Source of the DNA: ZC4RG17 sp036380875
GTDB taxonomy: Bacteria; Actinomycetota; Acidimicrobiia; Spongiisociales; ZC4RG35
Length of the DNA: 64,000 nucleotides
Direction of reading: 5' to 3'
NCBI GenBank assembly: GCA_036380875.1
Contig: DASVDX010000041.1
Span: 1 to 64,000, forward strand
The notes beneath the pieces are model-generated. The model saw only the letters and a program-made list of their open reading frames with translations. It was not told the origin of the DNA and did not search any database. Shown here one piece after another: positions 24,082 through 32,292 of this stretch (positions are counted from its first letter, which is position 1; each line of letters begins with the position of its first letter). The position numbers were made by a program, and so were the translations under genes.

Positions 24082-24939
24082 ATGAACCAGCCTGCACCTG
24101 ATTCGGGTTCCCCCGACGCCCGCGCCCACATCGAGTCGCTCGTCGCCGAGGCCGAGCGGCTGGTGGCCGTCGCCCGCCAAGAGGCGGAGCGGATAGTCAC
24201 GTCCGCCCGAGAAGAGACGACCCGCAAGGTCGAGAGGCTGGTCGCCCAGGCGGAGGAGTTGCGCAAGGCCGCCGAAGCGGAAGCCGCCGAGATCTTGCGC
24301 GAAGCCGAAGAAGCCCGACGCAAGGCGCGAGAAGAGGCCGACGCCATCCTCGCCCAGGCCCGCGCCACCCACGATGACATAGTGGAGCGGTCCAACCAGA
24401 TCTCTTCCCCGCAGCCCGCTGTGGAGGAGACGGGCACCGAGACCGAAAATGCCCGAGCCGAAGCCGACCGCATCTTGCGGGTCGCCCGTGCCGAGGCCCA
24501 GGCCCGGGCCGCCGAGATAGTCGAAGAGGCACGCCGGAGGGCTGAGGCCCTGGAGGCAGAGGCGCGCCTGCGAGTCGAACAGCTGCGACGTGAGCACCGG
24601 GAGATGCAGCGGCGCCTCCGGGACGAGGAGTTGGAAGTCAGGGCTCGGATCGCCGAACTGCGAGACCAACTCACCGCCCTGGAGCAGGCACAACCGGCGA
24701 CAGCCCCGCCTCCGCCGCCCCCGACTCCGGCTCCGACCCCCGGGGCCCCGGCTCCGGGACCCGCCGCTCCGGCGCCGGAGCGCCAGCCCATCTCTCAGCC
24801 GGTGCCACCCACCGCACCACCCAAAGCGGTGCCGCCACAGAACCCCGCCTACCCGTGGTCCATCCGGTCCGAGTTGTCCGAGAAGACCGACGACCCCGAC
24901 GTTCAAAAGGCGCTGAAGGCGTTCCGACGCCGGACGTAG
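24082..24939 (+). CDS. Coiled-coil protein with proline-rich linker
   Basis: About 285 residues. Residues 15-210 are almost unbroken charged heptads (for example EAERLVAVARQEAERIVTSA and RRKAREEADAILAQARA), a long coiled coil resembling DivIVA-type or ATP-synthase-b-type rods without their membrane anchors. Residues 215-255 are a Pro/Ala-rich linker (APPPPPPTPAPTPGAPAP). A short conserved-looking tail follows (YPWSIRSELSEKTDDPDVQK). No signal peptide is seen. It could be a scaffold for the neighbouring signalling proteins or for cell-pole organisation; no family can be claimed. Start ATG 24082 (GTG 24076 is also in frame). It converges with the conservon. Confidence 0.7.
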   Translation: MNQPAPDSGSPDARAHIESLVAEAERLVAVARQEAERIVTSAREETTRKVERLVAQAEELRKAAEAEAAEILREAEEARRKAREEADAILAQARATHDDIVERSNQISSPQPAVEETGTETENARAEADRILRVARAEAQARAAEIVEEARRRAEALEAEARLRVEQLRREHREMQRRLRDEELEVRARIAELRDQLTALEQAQPATAPPPPPPTPAPTPGAPAPGPAAPAPERQPISQPVPPTAPPKAVPPQNPAYPWSIRSELSEKTDDPDVQKALKAFRRRT

Positions 24940-24972
24940 CAGAAGTCGCGGCGCCGGATGTGACAGCAGCTG

Positions 24973-25560
24973 CTAGCGAGTAGGGGACCCCTCCAGAGCC
25001 CGGGCGAGGGCGTGCTCGACCAGCCTCACCAGCGTCGCCTGCACGTCCGCCCGTACCCGGGCGTCGCAGTAGGTCATGGGGACCGTCGGTGAGACCTGCA
25101 GCGCCGATCTGACCTCCTCCAGTTCGTGCAGGCGCTGCCCGTTGAAAGTGTTCACCGCCACGAGGAAAGGCGTGTCGCGCTGCTCGAAGAAGTCCACGGC
25201 GGCGAAACACGCCTCGAGACGCCGGGTGTCGACCAACACCACGGCCCCGATGGCACCCTTGGCCAGTTCATGCCACATGAAGTGGAACCGGTCCTGCCCG
25301 GGCGTGCCGAACAGGTACAGGATGAGGTCGCTGTCGAGAGTGATGCGGCCGAAGTCCATCGCCACGGTGGTCGTGGTCTTGGTGCTGTCGGCCGAGAGCT
25401 CGTCGATGCCCTCACTCACCTCGGTCATCACCGCTTCGGAGCGCAGGGGCTCGATCTCGGAGATAGCTCCGACGAAGGTCGTCTTCCCGACACCGAATCC
25501 GCCGGCGACGACGATCTTCACGGGCAGTGTGCGACGGTTGTCAGAGGCTCTTGATTCCAT
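24973..25560 (-). CDS. cvnD: Conservon small GTPase (CvnD type)
   Basis: A 195-residue Ras-like/MglA-like GTPase. The P-loop is GGFGVGKTTF (residues about 20-29), the switch region TTTVAMDFGRI, the G3 motif FGTPGQDRFHFMW and the G4-like AVNTFNG. Conservon GTPases act with a roadblock protein at a sensor kinase, like eukaryotic G-protein modules. It overlaps the DUF742 gene by 20 bases and is last in the four-gene operon. Cytoplasmic or membrane-associated. Confidence 0.93.
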   Translation of the reverse strand: MESRASDNRRTLPVKIVVAGGFGVGKTTFVGAISEIEPLRSEAVMTEVSEGIDELSADSTKTTTTVAMDFGRITLDSDLILYLFGTPGQDRFHFMWHELAKGAIGAVVLVDTRRLEACFAAVDFFEQRDTPFLVAVNTFNGQRLHELEEVRSALQVSPTVPMTYCDARVRADVQATLVRLVEHALARALEGSPTR

Positions 25561-25921
25561 CGAGCACCTTCTTCAATAGGGCGGCGTAGGCGAGGTTCTC
25601 GTCTTCGGTGATCGGCTCCTGATGCTGCGGTTCAGCGAGCTCGACGGCTCCCCGCTTGGCCAGGTCCGACACCACCACCCGCACCACACCTATCGGCACA
25701 TCGAGACGAGCGGCGAGCTCGACCAGCGCCATGCTGCGGCGGGTCAGGTCGATGATCCGCGCCGCCTCCCAGCGGAACTGGTCCCTCATGCTCCGCCCGG
25801 CGGGCGTGGCGGTGACCAGGGCTTCGAGGGCGATCGGGGGGAGTTCGCGGCCCGTCCGGCCCCCCGTCATCGCGTAGGGGCGGACCAAGCGGCCGGCGAC
25901 GTGCTCTCCCATTCCCCTCAC
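25541..25921 (-). CDS. cvnC: Conservon DUF742 protein (CvnC type)
   Basis: A 126-residue DUF742 protein with RLVRPYAMTGGRTGRELPPI at the start, a central winged-helix-like part (LTRRSMALVELAARLDVPIG and VVRVVVSDLAKRGAVEL) and the C-terminal AALLKKVLDGIKSL. In Streptomyces conservons this protein links kinase and GTPase. GTG 25921 overlaps the roadblock stop by four bases; ATG 25912 is an alternative. Confidence 0.93.
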   Translation of the reverse strand: MRGMGEHVAGRLVRPYAMTGGRTGRELPPIALEALVTATPAGRSMRDQFRWEAARIIDLTRRSMALVELAARLDVPIGVVRVVVSDLAKRGAVELAEPQHQEPITEDENLAYAALLKKVLDGIKSL

Positions 25922-26337
25922 TCGCTCCCGACCAGAGCCGCCTTCAGCTCCTCCCTCACCTCAGGGGTGAGGACTTCCCCGGCTCGCTCGGCGAAGAGCG
26001 CCATCTCGTAGGCGACAGCGCCGATGTCGACGTTCTTGCCGGTCAGCACGCATAGGAGCGACCCGTCGCTGATGCCGGTGACGAAGAGCCAGCCTTCGGT
26101 CATCTCGACGATCACGTTGCAGACCGAGCCGGCTCCGAACCGTCCGGCGGAGCCGTAGGCCAAGGCGATCATCCCGGAGGCGACGGCGGAGAGACGATCG
26201 GCCGTCTCCCGATCAGTGCCCTCGGACACGGCCATGGCCAGCCCGTCGGAGGACACGACCACGGCCTGCTTGATCGACGGGACGTTGTTTGCGAACCGCT
26301 CGATGAGCCAGTTGAGGTTGGCGGCGCCGCTAGTCAC
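25918..26337 (-). CDS. cvnB: Conservon roadblock/LC7 protein (CvnB type)
   Basis: A 139-residue roadblock/LC7 domain: NWLIERFANNVPSIKQAVVV, SSDGLAMAVSEGTDRETADR, LSAVASGMIALAYGSAGRFG and VIVEMTEGWLFVTGISDGSL. Such domains dimerise and regulate the partner small GTPase. GTG 26337 overlaps the kinase stop by four bases, keeping the operon order A-B-C-D. Confidence 0.94.
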   Translation of the reverse strand: MTSGAANLNWLIERFANNVPSIKQAVVVSSDGLAMAVSEGTDRETADRLSAVASGMIALAYGSAGRFGAGSVCNVIVEMTEGWLFVTGISDGSLLCVLTGKNVDIGAVAYEMALFAERAGEVLTPEVREELKAALVGSE

Positions 26338-28685
26338 GTGTCGCTCCTTTCTTCTCGATCGCTCGAGCCGCTGCCGTCTTCGGGCTTGGGGACAGTCCGA
26401 CTCTGCTGGAACACCTCGAGGGCGCTGCGGATCCCGTCCGCCCCCCGTGTCGACACGGCGGAACTCGACGCCGGTTCAGCATCGGCCCGGAACGAGGATC
26501 CAGGTCGACGGGTGGGGAGGCTGGGCTTGCCCTCCTCGTCCATGTCGACCGGCCGGGGAGCTCGCTCATCGGCAGTCATCGGCGGGGTCGCCGTCGACGG
26601 CGAGGAAGGCACCGACGTCCCCGGCTGCAAGCCGGGCGTTGGCCGGCGAGGGAGAGCTCCGGGGGTGCCGTCGGTCGTCGCTGCCGGTGAGGGCGGGGAG
26701 GACGCGGGTGGTGGCGGCGTGCTCTCCGTCCGATGGACGGGTTCCTGGCTGACGGGACGCAGGAGATCGGCGGGAATGGGGGCGCTCTTCGGCTCGGCGG
26801 GAGTGGTGTCGACGGAAGGGACGACGTCCACATCCTCGTCCACGTCGGGACGACCGTTGTCTTTCGCTTCCACGCTGGTCTCGAGCAGAGTCCGCGGAAG
26901 CGTTATGCGTACCGTGGTGCCGGGCACGCCGGGGACCAGCCGCACCGTGATGCCGTGGCGGGCGGCGAGGCGAGCCACCACGTACATGCCCAGGGTCGGC
27001 TCCAACGCCAGACCCAGCACGGGCGGGTCCTGGATCAGCCGATTGAGCTCGGCCATCCGCTCCTCGGACATGCCGAGCCCGGAATCGGCGATCGTGATCA
27101 CGTAGCCGTTGTCATCGAAGAGGCCGGTGACCCGCACCCTCTCCGACGGCGGCGAGAACTGCGTGGCGTTGTCGAGCAGCTCCGACATCAGATGAGCGAG
27201 GTCGGTGACGACCTTGCCCTTGAGCAAGGCCGGCTCGAGAGCGAGGACGTCGATGCGCTGGTACTCGTCCACCTCGCTGATGGCGGCCCGAACCACGTCG
27301 TCCATCTCGAGGGGTTCCGACCACATGCGGGGAGACTCGCTGCCGGCCAGCACGAGCAGGCTCTCGGCGTTGCGACGCATCCGGGTGGCGAGGTGGTCGA
27401 GCCTGTAGTAGCCATCGAGGATGTCGGGATCCTCTTCCTTCGACTCCAGCTCGTCGATCAGTGCCAGCTGCCGATCCACGAGAGAGCCGTTGCGCCGGGC
27501 GAGCGTCACGAAGATCTCGGACACGCCTCGGCGCAGGATCTCCATCTGGCGGTTGGCCACCTCCACCAGGGTCGAGTGGAGGGCGGCGAAGGAGCGCGCC
27601 AACTCGCCCACTTCATCCGGTCCCGATTCTTCGAGTTCGACCGGGATGCTCCCCTCGAGCTGGCCCGTGGGGTTGGCGAGTGCGTCGACCAGCTTGGGAA
27701 GCTCCTCGTCGGCGACGTGGCGAGCCGCGAGTGTGACCGACTTCACCCGGCGGACCGTCGAGCGGCCCACCACGAGGGCGACGACCACCGTGACGAGCAG
27801 CACGCCGATCACCACGGATGCCACCGTGACCGCTTCGCTGCGTGACTCCTCGGCAGCCGCGGTGGCGGCCGCCGCCACCCGGTCGAGGATCTCGGATCCT
27901 GTGTTGGCGAGGAGGTCGTTGCGACCGAACGGGAACTCCTCCGGGGTCGGGATGACACCGGGCTCGAGAGGCTGGGTACGGGCGAGACCGGAGGCGGCGA
28001 CCGTCGGCGAGTTGTCGTTGGCATTCCGGAGCCAGTCCCGCACCGTCGTCTCGAGGGCGGTGAACTGCTGCTGGAACACCTCCGGGTCGACGATGCCGTC
28101 CTCGGCGGCGAACCGGGCCATGAGGCGTTCCTGTTGAACAGAGGCGAACGAAGCCCGCGCCAGGGCGACGGCCCCGGAACCTTCCCGAGCCCGGGACTCG
28201 TCACCGAAGTAGAGGGTGCTCTGGGAGACGACCGTGATGAGGCTCTGACCGACCTGGTCGTAGAGGTCGTTCACCTCGTCGGAGAGAGGGTCGAGTTCGC
28301 GGGTGTCTTCGAGGCGACCTTGTGCGCGGCTCGTGTGGGAGAAGATCGCCGAGGCGATGCCGCTCGCCGGCCCAGACGCCTTGGGAACCAGCTCCCGCAC
28401 CGACTCCCGGAGCTTCTGCAGGGCGCGGTCGCTGGCGTTGCGAACCGCTTCGAGAGACACGTCAGTATCCCCGAGTGCCGCATCGATGGTGACGGACTGC
28501 TCCGCCGACACGGCGACCAGAGCGTCCATGGCGTCGGCGGCTACTCGGGCCGCAAGCGACACCCGCTCCTCGCCCCGGGCCTCCTCGAGATAGGTCCACG
28601 AGACGAGCGCCCCGGTGACCAACGCCACGAGACCGATCGGGACGATGGCGAGGGCGAGCTTGCTGGCGAGCCGTAACCGCTTCAA
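26334..28685 (-). CDS. cvnA: Conservon sensor histidine kinase (CvnA type)
   Basis: A 783-residue membrane kinase. A first helix lies at about residues 8-30 (LALAIVPIGLVALVTGALVS), an extracytoplasmic nitrate/sensor-like domain spans 35-285, and a second helix lies near 292-312 (VIGVLLVTVVVALVVG). A HAMP-like stretch follows, then the CvnA phospho-relay-like helix (RLDHLATRMRRNAESLLVLA) and a GHKL ATPase (MSELLDNATQFSPPSERV, then ADSGLGMS). The last 170 residues are proline-rich and disordered. TTG 28685 is chosen because AGGAGGGG sits five bases ahead; a longer open frame upstream runs into the neighbouring gene. Confidence 0.92.
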   Translation of the reverse strand: MKRLRLASKLALAIVPIGLVALVTGALVSWTYLEEARGEERVSLAARVAADAMDALVAVSAEQSVTIDAALGDTDVSLEAVRNASDRALQKLRESVRELVPKASGPASGIASAIFSHTSRAQGRLEDTRELDPLSDEVNDLYDQVGQSLITVVSQSTLYFGDESRAREGSGAVALARASFASVQQERLMARFAAEDGIVDPEVFQQQFTALETTVRDWLRNANDNSPTVAASGLARTQPLEPGVIPTPEEFPFGRNDLLANTGSEILDRVAAAATAAAEESRSEAVTVASVVIGVLLVTVVVALVVGRSTVRRVKSVTLAARHVADEELPKLVDALANPTGQLEGSIPVELEESGPDEVGELARSFAALHSTLVEVANRQMEILRRGVSEIFVTLARRNGSLVDRQLALIDELESKEEDPDILDGYYRLDHLATRMRRNAESLLVLAGSESPRMWSEPLEMDDVVRAAISEVDEYQRIDVLALEPALLKGKVVTDLAHLMSELLDNATQFSPPSERVRVTGLFDDNGYVITIADSGLGMSEERMAELNRLIQDPPVLGLALEPTLGMYVVARLAARHGITVRLVPGVPGTTVRITLPRTLLETSVEAKDNGRPDVDEDVDVVPSVDTTPAEPKSAPIPADLLRPVSQEPVHRTESTPPPPASSPPSPAATTDGTPGALPRRPTPGLQPGTSVPSSPSTATPPMTADERAPRPVDMDEEGKPSLPTRRPGSSFRADAEPASSSAVSTRGADGIRSALEVFQQSRTVPKPEDGSGSSDREERSDT

Positions 28686-28808
28686 TGCAGCCCCTCCTAG
28701 ATTGACAGGCGGGGTCTCTATCGACTCGCGGTGTGGCCGACTTGAATGGCCTCTGTTACCTCCCGGGCCGGAAATAGCCTGGGATATCCCTTTCAGAACC
28801 GAGTGGAC

Positions 28809-29828
28809 ATGGAACTGGGTATCACCACCTTCGCCGAGACATATCCCGACCCCCGAACCGGCGTGACCATCAGCCACGCCCAACGGCTTCGACAGGTGCT
28901 GGCGGAGGCGGAATTGGCCGAGGAGGTCGGCCTCGAGGTGTACGGGGTGGGCGAACATCACCGCCCCGACTTCGCCTCCTCGGCGCCGGCCGTGGTCTTG
29001 GCAGCCATCGCCGGTCGGACGGAACGGATCCGCCTGACGCCGGCGGTGACGATCCTCAGTTCCGACGACCCTGTGCGGGTGTTCCAGCAGTTCGCCACAT
29101 TGGATGCCGTGTCATCCGGGCGAGCCGAGTTGATGATCGGCCGCGGGTCGTTCATCGAGTCGTTTCCCCTCTTCGGCTACGACCTGGCCGATTACGACGC
29201 TCTGTTCGAGGAGAAGTTCGAACTACTTCTCCAGATCCGCGACAACGAACGCGTCACGTGGTCGGGGCGATTCCGTCCCCCGCTCGAGAACCAGGGGGTC
29301 TATCCGCGTCCCGAGCAGGACCCGCTGCCGATCTGGGTGGCGGTGGGAGGAACGCCGGCGTCGATCGTCCGAGCAGGCCAGCATGGGCTTCCGGTTGCCC
29401 TGGCGATCATCGGGGGCGATCCCGCACGGTTCGCTCCGTTGGCCCAGCTGTACAGGAGGACGCTCGAGGAGTCCGGCTTCGACCCCGAGAACGTCCCATT
29501 GGCGGTCCACGCCCACGGCTACATCGCCGACACGACCGAGCAAGCAGTCGAGGAGTACTACGACTCCTACGCCATGGCGATGACCCAGTTGGGCTATGAA
29601 CGTGGCTGGGGGCCGATGAGCCGCACGCAATTCGACTCGTTGCGCTCGCCCAACGGATCCCTCGTGCTGGGTGATGTCGAGACCGTCGCCAGAAAGATCA
29701 CCCGCTACAAGGAGCTGCTGGGCCTGGACCGGTTCATGCTCCACATCAGCGTGGGGACGCTGCCCCACGAGCAGGTACTTCGCTGTATCGAACTGCTGGG
29801 CACGAAGGTCGCCCCGCTGGTCCGCTAG
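28809..29828 (+). CDS. Luciferase-like (LLM class) flavin-dependent oxidoreductase
   Basis: A 339-residue bacterial-luciferase-fold protein. It has MELGITTFAETYPDPRTG at the start, YGVGEHHRPDFASSAPAVVL, RIRLTPAVTILSSDDPVRVF and GRAELMIGRGSFIESFPLFG in the family order, and PLPIWVAVGGTPASIVRAGQ later. Members use FMN or F420. The specific substrate is unknown. It starts at ATG 28809, divergent from the conservon; its stop codon overlaps the soxR stop on the other strand. Confidence 0.9.
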   Translation: MELGITTFAETYPDPRTGVTISHAQRLRQVLAEAELAEEVGLEVYGVGEHHRPDFASSAPAVVLAAIAGRTERIRLTPAVTILSSDDPVRVFQQFATLDAVSSGRAELMIGRGSFIESFPLFGYDLADYDALFEEKFELLLQIRDNERVTWSGRFRPPLENQGVYPRPEQDPLPIWVAVGGTPASIVRAGQHGLPVALAIIGGDPARFAPLAQLYRRTLEESGFDPENVPLAVHAHGYIADTTEQAVEEYYDSYAMAMTQLGYERGWGPMSRTQFDSLRSPNGSLVLGDVETVARKITRYKELLGLDRFMLHISVGTLPHEQVLRCIELLGTKVAPLVR

Positions 29829-30283
29829 TCGGTCGGCCGGAGGCGCTCGGAGAGGAGGCGGGCCCCCGGTCCCTGGCGGGCGGCGATGTCACCGGGGTTG
29901 GTGATCCAGCACTTCTGCAGGCTCAGGCAGCCGCACCCGATGCAATTCTCCAATCCATCCCGCAACTGCTGGAGGGCGGCGATCTCCTCGTCGAGCCGGC
30001 TCCGCCACGAGGCCGACAGCTTGCCCCAGTCCGACTTCGTCGGGGTTCGCCCTTCGGGGAGCCGGGCGAGGGCGTCGCGGATCTCGTCGAGTGTCAGCCC
30101 GACGTGGCGAGCAGCGGCGATGAACGCGAGCCGCCGCAGAACCGACCGCTCGAAACGGCGCTGGCCGCCCGAGGTGCGGCTGGACTTGATCAACCCGACG
30201 TCCTCGTAATAACGGATCGCGGAGGGGGCGAAGCCGCTCCGCCGGGCGACTTCTCCCACCGTCAGTTCGTCAGTGGCATCCAT
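29825..30283 (-). CDS. soxR: Redox-sensing MerR-family regulator SoxR
   Basis: A 152-residue SoxR. The MerR helix-turn-helix reads LTVGEVARRSGFAPSAIRYY and the [2Fe-2S] cluster cysteines are C114, C117, C119 and C125 (CIGCGCLSLQKC). SoxR is activated when redox-cycling compounds oxidise the cluster. ATG 30283 is chosen over an in-frame TTG at 30292. It is divergent from an SDR whose promoter has the long spacer and palindrome that MerR-type activators need. Confidence 0.96.
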   Translation of the reverse strand: MDATDELTVGEVARRSGFAPSAIRYYEDVGLIKSSRTSGGQRRFERSVLRRLAFIAAARHVGLTLDEIRDALARLPEGRTPTKSDWGKLSASWRSRLDEEIAALQQLRDGLENCIGCGCLSLQKCWITNPGDIAARQGPGARLLSERLRPTD

Positions 30284-30300
30284 ATTGCTCAAAAAGTACC

Positions 30301-30331
30301 TTGACTTGAAGTTGACTTCAACTTGTAAGTT
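30301..30331 (+). promoter_or_regulatory. SoxR-type promoter with operator inside a 19-bp spacer
   Basis: A -35 box TTGACT (30301-30306) and a -10 box TAAGTT (30326-30331) are 19 bp apart, too long for unaided polymerase and characteristic of MerR/SoxR promoters. The palindrome TTGAAGTTGACTTCAA (30306-30321; only the two central bases do not pair) fills the spacer. The promoter points to the SDR at 30362, with soxR itself starting 18 bases upstream on the other strand. Confidence 0.75.
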
Positions 30332-30361
30332 CGGCTCGACACAATTCGGAAGGAGCCGTAC

Positions 30362-31054
30362 ATGCCAACTGCAGCAGTCATAACGGGAGCCTCGAGAGGC
30401 CTGGGCAGAGCCCTCGCCGTCGCCCTGGCCGATGAGGGTTGGGACCTGCTCATCGACGCCCGGACCGAGACCGACCTCGACGAAGTCGTGTCACAACTGA
30501 GGGCTGTCACGAACGTGTGGGCAGTTCCAGGTGACGTCGCCGACCCTCAGCATCGCGCCGACCTGGCCGAGGCCGCCGCTGAGGTGGCACCGATCGGACT
30601 GCTGGTGAACAACGCCAGCACCCTCGGACCTTCGCCTCTGCCCCGGCTCGAGGACGCCGATGTCGCCGACTTCGCCGAAGTGTTGTCGGTGAACGTCGTG
30701 TCGCCGCTGGCGATCTTCCAGGCGATCCGCCCCCACCTGTCCCTCGATGCCATCGTGATGAACATCACTTCGGACGCGGCGGTAGAGCCCTACGAAGGGT
30801 GGGGTCTGTACGGGGCCAGCAAGGCCGCCCTCGACCACCTGTCAGCGGTGATGGCGGTGGAGCATCCGGAGTACCGGGTCTACGCCCTCGATCCCGGGGA
30901 CATGCGCACCGAGATGCACCAGCGGGCGTTTCCCGGTGAGGACATCTCCGACCGGCCACTGCCCGAAGAGGTGGTTCCCCAGATCCTCGAGGTGATCCGA
31001 CGGAGGCCGCCCAGCGGGCGAATCGTCGCTCCACAATTGAAAGTGGCCTCGTGA
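30362..31054 (+). CDS. SoxR-controlled short-chain dehydrogenase/reductase
   Basis: A 230-residue classical SDR. The NAD(P) loop is TGASRGLG (residues 8-15), the NNAS motif is LVNNAST and the active site is NITSDAA with YGASK. GGAAGGAG lies ahead of ATG 30362. It follows a SoxR-type promoter and its stop overlaps the QueA-like gene (GTGA), so both answer to redox-active compounds. It probably reduces a quinone-like or other reactive carbonyl; the substrate is unknown. Confidence 0.9.
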   Translation: MPTAAVITGASRGLGRALAVALADEGWDLLIDARTETDLDEVVSQLRAVTNVWAVPGDVADPQHRADLAEAAAEVAPIGLLVNNASTLGPSPLPRLEDADVADFAEVLSVNVVSPLAIFQAIRPHLSLDAIVMNITSDAAVEPYEGWGLYGASKAALDHLSAVMAVEHPEYRVYALDPGDMRTEMHQRAFPGEDISDRPLPEEVVPQILEVIRRRPPSGRIVAPQLKVAS

Positions 31055-32142
31055 CCGCACCGACCGTCGGCTTCACGGTCCCCGAGGGACAGGCAGCAAC
31101 AGCACCGCCGGAAGAGCGCGGCCTGTGCCGCGACGAGGTCAAACTGTTGGTGGCGTCTCCCGGCCAGGTCGCACACACCACGTTCCGGCACTTGGGGGAA
31201 TACCTGTCCCCCGGCGACGTCGTCGTGGTCAACACCAGCGCCACGCGCGCCGCGGCCATCGACGGAGTGTGGCGGAGAGGCGAAACCGTCGTGCACTTCT
31301 CGAATCGCCTGCCATCGGGGCGCTGGATCATCGAGTTGCGCCGTGTCGATGGCAGGGGCCCGATCCTCGACGCGGCAACCGGCGATGTGATCGAACTGGC
31401 GGGAGGGGCCTCAGCCGTGTTGGAGGCCCCTCTCGCCCGCCGCGACGGCGGGGTGCGGTTGTGGAAGGCGCGGGTGGCCGCCCCTGAGTCACTCGACCAG
31501 CATCTCGTGCGCCACGGGCGTGCAATCACCTATGGATATGTCGACCGCCCCTGGCCGCTGTCCGCCTACCAGACCGTCTTCGCCCGACCCGACGACCCTT
31601 CGGGAGCCAGCGCCGAGATGCCGAGCGCTGCCCGGCCCTTCACCACCCAGTTGGTGGCGTCACTCGTGTCCGCCGGGATCCTCGTGGTCCCGATCACCCT
31701 CCACGCCGGTGTTTCCTCACCCGAACGGAACGAGCCGCCACCTGCCGAGCCCTACCGGGTCCCTCGGGCGACCGCCGAGGCCGTGAATGCCGCCCGGCAC
31801 CGCGGCAACCGCGTCGTAGCCGTGGGCACAACCGTGACGAGAGCGCTGGAGAGCGCCGTCGACGACGACGGAACGGTCCACGCCAGAGAAGGCTGGACGG
31901 ACCTCGTGCTGTCTGCAGAGCGCCCCGCCCGGGTCGTCAAGGGTCTCGTCACCGGGTGGCACCCACCCGAGGCGTCACACCTGCTCCTCCTCGAAGCCGT
32001 CGCCGGCGCGGATCTCGTCCGTGACGCCTACGAGGCGGCAGTGGCCACCGGGTACCTCTGGCACGAGTTCGGCGACTCGTGCCTCCTGCTCCCTCTCTCT
32101 CCGCCCTCCGCCTACCATACCCGCCGCTTTCACTGGATCTGA
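31051..32142 (+). CDS. QueA-like S-adenosylmethionine:tRNA ribosyltransferase-isomerase homologue
   Basis: 363 residues in the QueA fold. It has LSPGDVVVVNTSATRAAAID (the DVLVFNDT-like region), HFSNRLPSGRWIIELR, the substrate-binding segment SAEMPSAARPFTTQLV (matching the APTAGLHFT stretch of true QueA) and VVAVGTTVTRALES. QueA makes epoxyqueuosine on tRNA, but no other queuosine gene is here and several stretches differ from canonical QueA, so a different ribosyl-transfer reaction is possible. It is co-translated with a SoxR-controlled SDR, an odd setting for a tRNA enzyme. GTG 31051. Confidence 0.8.
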   Translation: MTAPTVGFTVPEGQAATAPPEERGLCRDEVKLLVASPGQVAHTTFRHLGEYLSPGDVVVVNTSATRAAAIDGVWRRGETVVHFSNRLPSGRWIIELRRVDGRGPILDAATGDVIELAGGASAVLEAPLARRDGGVRLWKARVAAPESLDQHLVRHGRAITYGYVDRPWPLSAYQTVFARPDDPSGASAEMPSAARPFTTQLVASLVSAGILVVPITLHAGVSSPERNEPPPAEPYRVPRATAEAVNAARHRGNRVVAVGTTVTRALESAVDDDGTVHAREGWTDLVLSAERPARVVKGLVTGWHPPEASHLLLLEAVAGADLVRDAYEAAVATGYLWHEFGDSCLLLPLSPPSAYHTRRFHWI

Positions 32143-32292
32143 GGAGTCCGGACTCGCGTCGACCGACGACCGGCGGCGGCTCCTCTGTCCATGGATGTTG
32201 CGAGCCTTTATCTCGACTTAACGGTCGTCGAGTGCACATTGCAATGTTCTCCTGTGAGGACTCTGCAGCACAGGTCGAAAGGAGATAGGGAA

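Noticed and set aside
28750..28775. Fifth copy of the 19-bp motif (GTTACC...CCGG) ahead of the conservon
   Set aside because: Only the GTTAC core is shared; the flanking block differs.
28686..28961. Extended N-terminus of the conservon kinase
   Set aside because: The upstream frame overlaps the start of the luciferase-like gene and has no signal-like features; TTG 28685 has a strong ribosome-binding site.
32215..32235. Another possible copy of the 19-bp motif (CTTAACGGTCGTCGAG)
   Set aside because: The core matches but the second half does not; too weak to count.
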